Source of the DNA: Pseudisothecium myosuroides
Taxonomy: Eukaryota; Streptophyta; Bryopsida; Hypnales; Lembophyllaceae
Direction of reading: 5' to 3'
NCBI GenBank assembly: GCA_951799445.1
Contig: OX637294.1
Location: forward strand, 19,679,452 to 19,743,451
Length of the DNA stretch: 64,000 nucleotides
Under the pieces are notes generated by a model. It had not been told where the DNA came from, did not search any database, and saw only the letters and a program-made list of their open reading frames with translations. Position numbers and translations under genes: made by a program. Numbering within the stretch: position 1 is the first letter of the stretch; every line of letters begins with the position of its first letter. Positions 59,272-64,000 of this stretch are shown one piece after another.

Positions 59272-62200
59272 CAAATTTTGAATTCCATTGTAGACGGCTT
59301 CCAATATTTGTATTTATTTCTACAACCATTTTTTATAATTTCTTTTCATACAATCTTTGATTTGGATACTTGTTTTAATATTATGTTATATAACAAGAGA
59401 CAATATGTTGTCTATCAAATGAATGTGAAATAAAATTCAATTAGTTTTGTAAAAAATGTAATTACTACAATATTTACAACAAAAAGATGAAAATGCATAA
59501 GTAAATAAATAAAATAAAAATCCGATTAGGTAGAAATACCTTCTCAAGGTGCAAATAGCAATGAAAATTAGTGGCAAATTTTTTCATTTTAATATTTTAT
59601 TTTTTCACACCCTAAATACCTTAGCTATAATTTTCATTCAAAATTGTCATTTCCAAATTATATTTAGCCTTCACACAATTGACTGCTAAAATTTTGATGT
59701 TTTAAAGTTGTGAAATGTCATTTTTAATATAATTTTTTCTAGACAGAAAAATAAATTATTAGGATTAGAATATACATTAGAATAAACTAAATTTCCAATA
59801 AAAAAATGAAGGTCAATATGAGGAACAATTATTTTTTATTCAAATTCAAAAAAACAAAAAAACATACTTATGAAAAACACAAAATATTGTTTAGCTTTAT
59901 TATTTGACATCAAACAAAATTTATACTAGGGTTTTGTTGTTTTTTGCACTATAAATTAGAGATCTAGGGCTCAAAGAGATATTGGAGACCAATTTTTTTT
60001 AAAGTTCTTATATAGATATCATAGTTTGTTACAAATTGTTATTCTAAATTATTCTTGGAAGACCTCAAATAGAGCTATTAGATAGTGGATGTTTTTATAG
60101 ACCTTCAATATGACCAAAGAATGTACATTCAAGTTTCGTAGCGAAAGGACACTGCATTTTGTAATTTTTAAATACTAAGTAATGCTTTGTGAATTTTAGA
60201 AGTTGGATGCATATAGGAATGAACACATGCCACTACACTCTTCTAAAAGCGATACCCTTGAAGTACTAAATAATACTTTGACTTGCATTGGTTACCCTTG
60301 AACCATCTTCTAGAAATACCAATAACAATTGATTGAAAATTTTGGAATTTAAAATGTTGGAGTTTCAAAAAAAAAATTCATAAAAAACAAGGAATATGTA
60401 AAATGAAACTTCAAATTTTGAAATTCATAAAATTTATGGTTTGTAAGTTTCTAGCTTTATACTTTTATAATTTAAATTTTATAGATTTACAAATTTATGA
60501 ATTCATGGTTAATAGTTTATAATTTTCAAGAAAAAAATTGTAATGGTATAAACTTATAAAATCATAATAAATGGCTTTTAATTTTTGTAATGAAGCAAAA
60601 GATAAAGTTTTATCTCAGTCTTGTTTTAGACTTTAGATCAATATTTATGCAAATGTATGGTACAATCAACCAAAAATTGAACAAATTTTCCGCAAAAATT
60701 AAAAAACTTTGTAATCATTGTACATTTGAATGAAAACTATCAGGTTTTGATTTCAATTTCAATTTCAAAAACATGTAACATTAGAACAATGAAAAATGTA
60801 ATAAATAATGTATACATATAAAGTACATCAACCATTTGAATCAAATTCTACATTGTCAAAATTGAATTATTCCAAAACTCCCATTTTAATATCTATACAA
60901 AAAAGATGTGTAAAAATTTTCTATATTAATTTTATGTTTGAATATTTACACTTGCAAAAATTTCATTTTCAAACATCTTCTCAAAAAAGCCATAGATAAT
61001 ACCTAATTTTGTTTGAGATTGTTTATTTTGACATGTTTGAATTTATTAAAACAATTATAACTTGAATTCCATCAATAAACTATTTTTCATAAAAATATAA
61101 GGTACACTTTTGCAATAAGACATATAGCGCCTTCAAAGGATCTAATGTTTTTTTGAAAACATAGTCATCAATTAATGAAAATTTTGGTTATTTTGGTATA
61201 TTTGTCTTCAATTTTTTTTACTTCTCAAAATTATTCATCTAGTGCATTAGGACACAAAAATTGGTTTATTGTGCATGCCTACCATGCATTTGTGACTTTT
61301 TGAAACATTATTTTGAGTTGGAGGAACAAACTAGCCTTCTAAGAGTATAATCTTTTTTTCAATTGGGCTTAGCAACAAAAATTATATTGGCCATAGGAAA
61401 AACTTGGTTGCTCAAAGTAAAAAAAATCAAGCCCAAGTAGCAAAAAGACCCCAAATAATTGGAAATAATTTTAATAATTTTTTGATAAGATACTTTATAT
61501 TTGCATACAAATCTTTAATTCATTTCATGCATGCTAATAATGCAAAAGTTATGAAGTCCTTTTTTGTAAACCATCATAAATGATCTTTTTAGGAAAAAAT
61601 AATATATTGAATTATTTTTTGAAGTAAAAATTTATTATTTAAAAAAAAAGGTTCAAAAGATTTAAATTGCTTGCTATAATAATCTCACCACTAGGGTTGA
61701 CATATTTTCAATTCAATTTTTGAATTAATAACACCTTAGATTCCTTTCCATCTTATACCTACTTCTCAAATAATTCAGGATGATTGGGACTTTTAAAATA
61801 AATACTTATATGTATATGCTTACCGATATTCTATGATATGAGGATGTAGGCACTATCACTCAAGTGCAATCAGTTTGTCCTACATTGAATTCTATAAACC
61901 AATCATGATGATAAATAAATCATCTTGCTTAACATCATTCTTTTTATCATCCGTATCTAAAAATTCTATAAGTTATATGTTATTACACTACAATAATTAC
62001 TTATCATTGTACATGAAAGCCTATAATACATTTCAAGTTAATCATAATGATTGTTAATTAAATGAAACTTACATAGTCAAATTGTATTAAGATTTTTGTA
62101 CAAAATGATGTTGAAAGCAATATTTTGAAGGAATCTTTGTCTTGGGTATTGCATTCAGACTTATAATCATTGTATTAAAACTTGGTATTACTCAAATTAT

Positions 62201-62930
62201 GCAATAGAATATATGAATATAGGAGATTCAAAATGATTGCAATTATATTTTAATTGAATCATTATCAAAGCAATCAAATTTTAGTAATTAATGTGCAAAA
62301 GAATTCAATGGAATTTCAAATTTGCAATATTCTAATTTTATACACATTATGCAATATTTAATCATTTCTTTTGAAAGTTGGTATTTTGATGAGAACTTTT
62401 CTTTTAAAGAAAACAAAACCTCATCCTCTAAAAATTGATACTAAAAATTAATTTTTGAGATTAGTGCGAATTATTCGGGCATTTGTTTAAGATCCTATAC
62501 CAATATATATCCACTCAACAATAGTAGGAGATTGGAAACCGCATTCTCACTTGAGGGAGGAGAAACAAAAATTCTAATCTCTTTAGGAGCCAACATGAAT
62601 AAGAGGTCTCATATGAGAATACACACCAAGTTTGACAAGAAAAAAATGACAAAAAATTGGGATTGAAGACAAATTCTATATTATCCTAATACTAATAAGA
62701 GTAACGATAATGACAATAGTTATAACACACCTTACACAATGATAAAGTTTTCAATATAGTGATTCCTTTAGTAAGGCCAACTTCAACATTGAATGCAACA
62801 ATAGCTGCCAATGAATTATAAGTGTACGATGGAATCTATCATACTCAATTCTTGAATGGGAAAACCAGGAGGTCCTTCTCCTATATGATCATTGTAACTA
62901 GAATATATTCCTCTGTTCCACTGACCCACA
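59272..62930. other. Very AT-rich stretch with degraded repeats
   Basis: No gene recognised. At about 61350-61760 fragments of the PB element family appear ('gtagcaaaaagaccccaaat', 'taatctcaccactagggttg', 'ttccatcttatacctacttc'). Confidence 0.45.
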
Positions 62931-62936
62931 ACAGTC

Positions 62937-63326
62937 ATGAACAAGCTTTCAATTCACAATGAAAGCAACCTTGATTCATGGAAAGCCAAGGGTGCCCTAC
63001 CTTGTAGTTCCAAAATGTTATGTCTTCCGAGAGTTCACAAAGTACCGGTAGTTCACATATTCTTTCCCGTTGTTCTAACTTTCACGTGGGCGCTTCAACA
63101 AACAAATGGAACGGACTCGAGATCTTCTTCTTCTTCCTGCTGCTGCTGGCCCCAAATTAGAACTCACACCACGCCACCCATTGGAACGAGCAGCAACGAA
63201 CAAGCTAGAGTGCATGCGATATCAGTACAGTATAGGGCATTGAACTTCAACATATGTGTGTCATCAGTTCATCACCTTGTGTTGACCGCGACTCCCAAGG
63301 CGAAACGGAACGCCTACTTGGAGTAA
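62937..63326 (+). CDS. Hypothetical ORF, 129 codons, weak
   Basis: The frame begins MNKLSIHNESNLDSWKAKGA in a GC-richer island (62900-63620) that also carries a CACGTG core at 63083-63088. It contains a Ser run followed by CCCW. No family was recognised and no exon partner found, so the island may be the edge of a gene lying beyond the window or a chance frame. Confidence 0.15.
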   Translation: MNKLSIHNESNLDSWKAKGALPCSSKMLCLPRVHKVPVVHIFFPVVLTFTWALQQTNGTDSRSSSSSCCCWPQIRTHTTPPIGTSSNEQARVHAISVQYRALNFNICVSSVHHLVLTATPKAKRNAYLE

Positions 63327-63627
63327 AGCGCTTGCACGAATTTATATAAAAGATAAGTTTAGACACCATTTGCGTGTCTGGCATGTGCTGACTGACTGAC
63401 CTCGATTGATGACACGATTAGCTGACTCGAAGCCGCGTTTTTGCTACGGTTTAGAAATGAATGAAGACGCAAGATTTGGTATCATTTTCTTGCCGAGGTT
63501 CACGATGAACTTTCAAATGCCTGCAGACAGAGGCTCATGAAAATTCGAACACGGAAACCTTCTGGGTGAGAATTTTTCAATTGGGTGGTGAGTCACAGAT
63601 TTCGGGAATTTGATTCATGGAGGCAAA

Positions 63628-63787
63628 TAACTTGGGTACCCCCCCCTCCTAAACCGCCACTTTTTGCTACTGTGCAGGGTTATTATTTTTAGACTGGTCA
63701 AATTTTCATTGATTTTCTTGTTGGCAAGTGAAAGGAAATTCCAAAGCCTCAAAGAACAAGAGATTTGGATATTGTATGCAAAAGTTA
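63628..63787 (+). mobile_element. MITE family C, copy 4 (interrupted)
   Basis: 'gggtaccccccc', 'tttttgctactgtgc', 'ttggcaagtgaaagg' and 'gatattgtatgcaaaagtta' match copy 2 in order. The copy stops at the TTAA of the next element. Confidence 0.7.
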
Positions 63788-64000
63788 TTAACCCCTTAAT
63801 CCTTGAAGGACGGACTGGTGACCGTGGAAATCATCCCTTTGGATACCGTGAGAATCATTGCCTTAAAAAAATGGAAAACCACTCATTGGAAGTCAACCTA
63901 CCGTAGAAGACCTTCCCTTTTCACAACAAAATTCCGAGGATGAATAGTTACACTTCTTGTCCACATGCAAAGATTCTTCATGTCATTCATCGGACGCCAA
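63788..64000. mobile_element. TTAA-flanked MITE inserted in family C, runs off the window
   Basis: It starts at TTAA (63788-63791) with CCCCTTAATCCTTGAAGGAC and matches the element at 11875-13232 (read in reverse) and the one at 55428 ('ggaagtcaacctaccgtaga', 'gatgaatagttacacttctt'). The second end lies beyond 64000. Confidence 0.65.

Overview
This is plant nuclear DNA. It holds two intact intron-rich genes with GT-AG introns, encoding a plant-type trehalase and an RCC1-repeat protein, in about 45 kb of AT-rich sequence built largely from short DNA transposons inserted into one another. I see no bacterial operon, CRISPR array, tRNA gene or full-length rRNA gene. The species cannot be named from the sequence. 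The high copy number and nesting of small elements suggest a repeat-rich land-plant genome.

Layout. Positions 454-7451 (minus): complete 12-exon trehalase gene, 653 codons, with a TATA box at 7609-7618. Its introns hold tandem repeats, hairpins and a miniature transposon. 8.0-9.8 kb: hairpin and TTAA-flanked element, otherwise AT-rich. 10.2-11.0 kb: gene-like fragments on both strands, no complete gene. 11.9-13.2 kb: three mobile elements nested inside one another. 13.2-40.9 kb: a repeat field with piggyBac-like TTAA elements, a CACTA element, Stowaway-like, PIF/Harbinger-like and pogo-like MITEs, retroposons with target duplications, and an insertion derived from the 3' part of 5S rRNA. 41.5-46.4 kb: a gene-like stretch on the minus strand with several convincing exons whose product I could not identify. 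46.4-47.8 kb: possible divergent promoter. 47.8-54.1 kb (plus): complete 10-exon RCC1-family gene. 54.1-64 kb: repeat field again, including a 773-bp near-perfect palindrome and a second pogo-like MITE.

Both gene models were built by joining exons by hand at GT/AG sites. Every junction keeps the reading frame, and each protein runs through its family landmarks in order: for trehalase both catalytic regions, for RCC1 its repeat blades. No functional link between the two genes is visible.

The most notable signals are: (1) the 5S-derived retroposon with a LINE-like 3' tail; (2) several families of TTAA-flanked elements, including three copies of about 930 bp with piggyBac-like ends; (3) the nested insertions, whose target duplications give an order of events; (4) the long palindrome, a candidate source of hairpin RNA; and (5) the unidentified gene at 41.5-46.4 kb.
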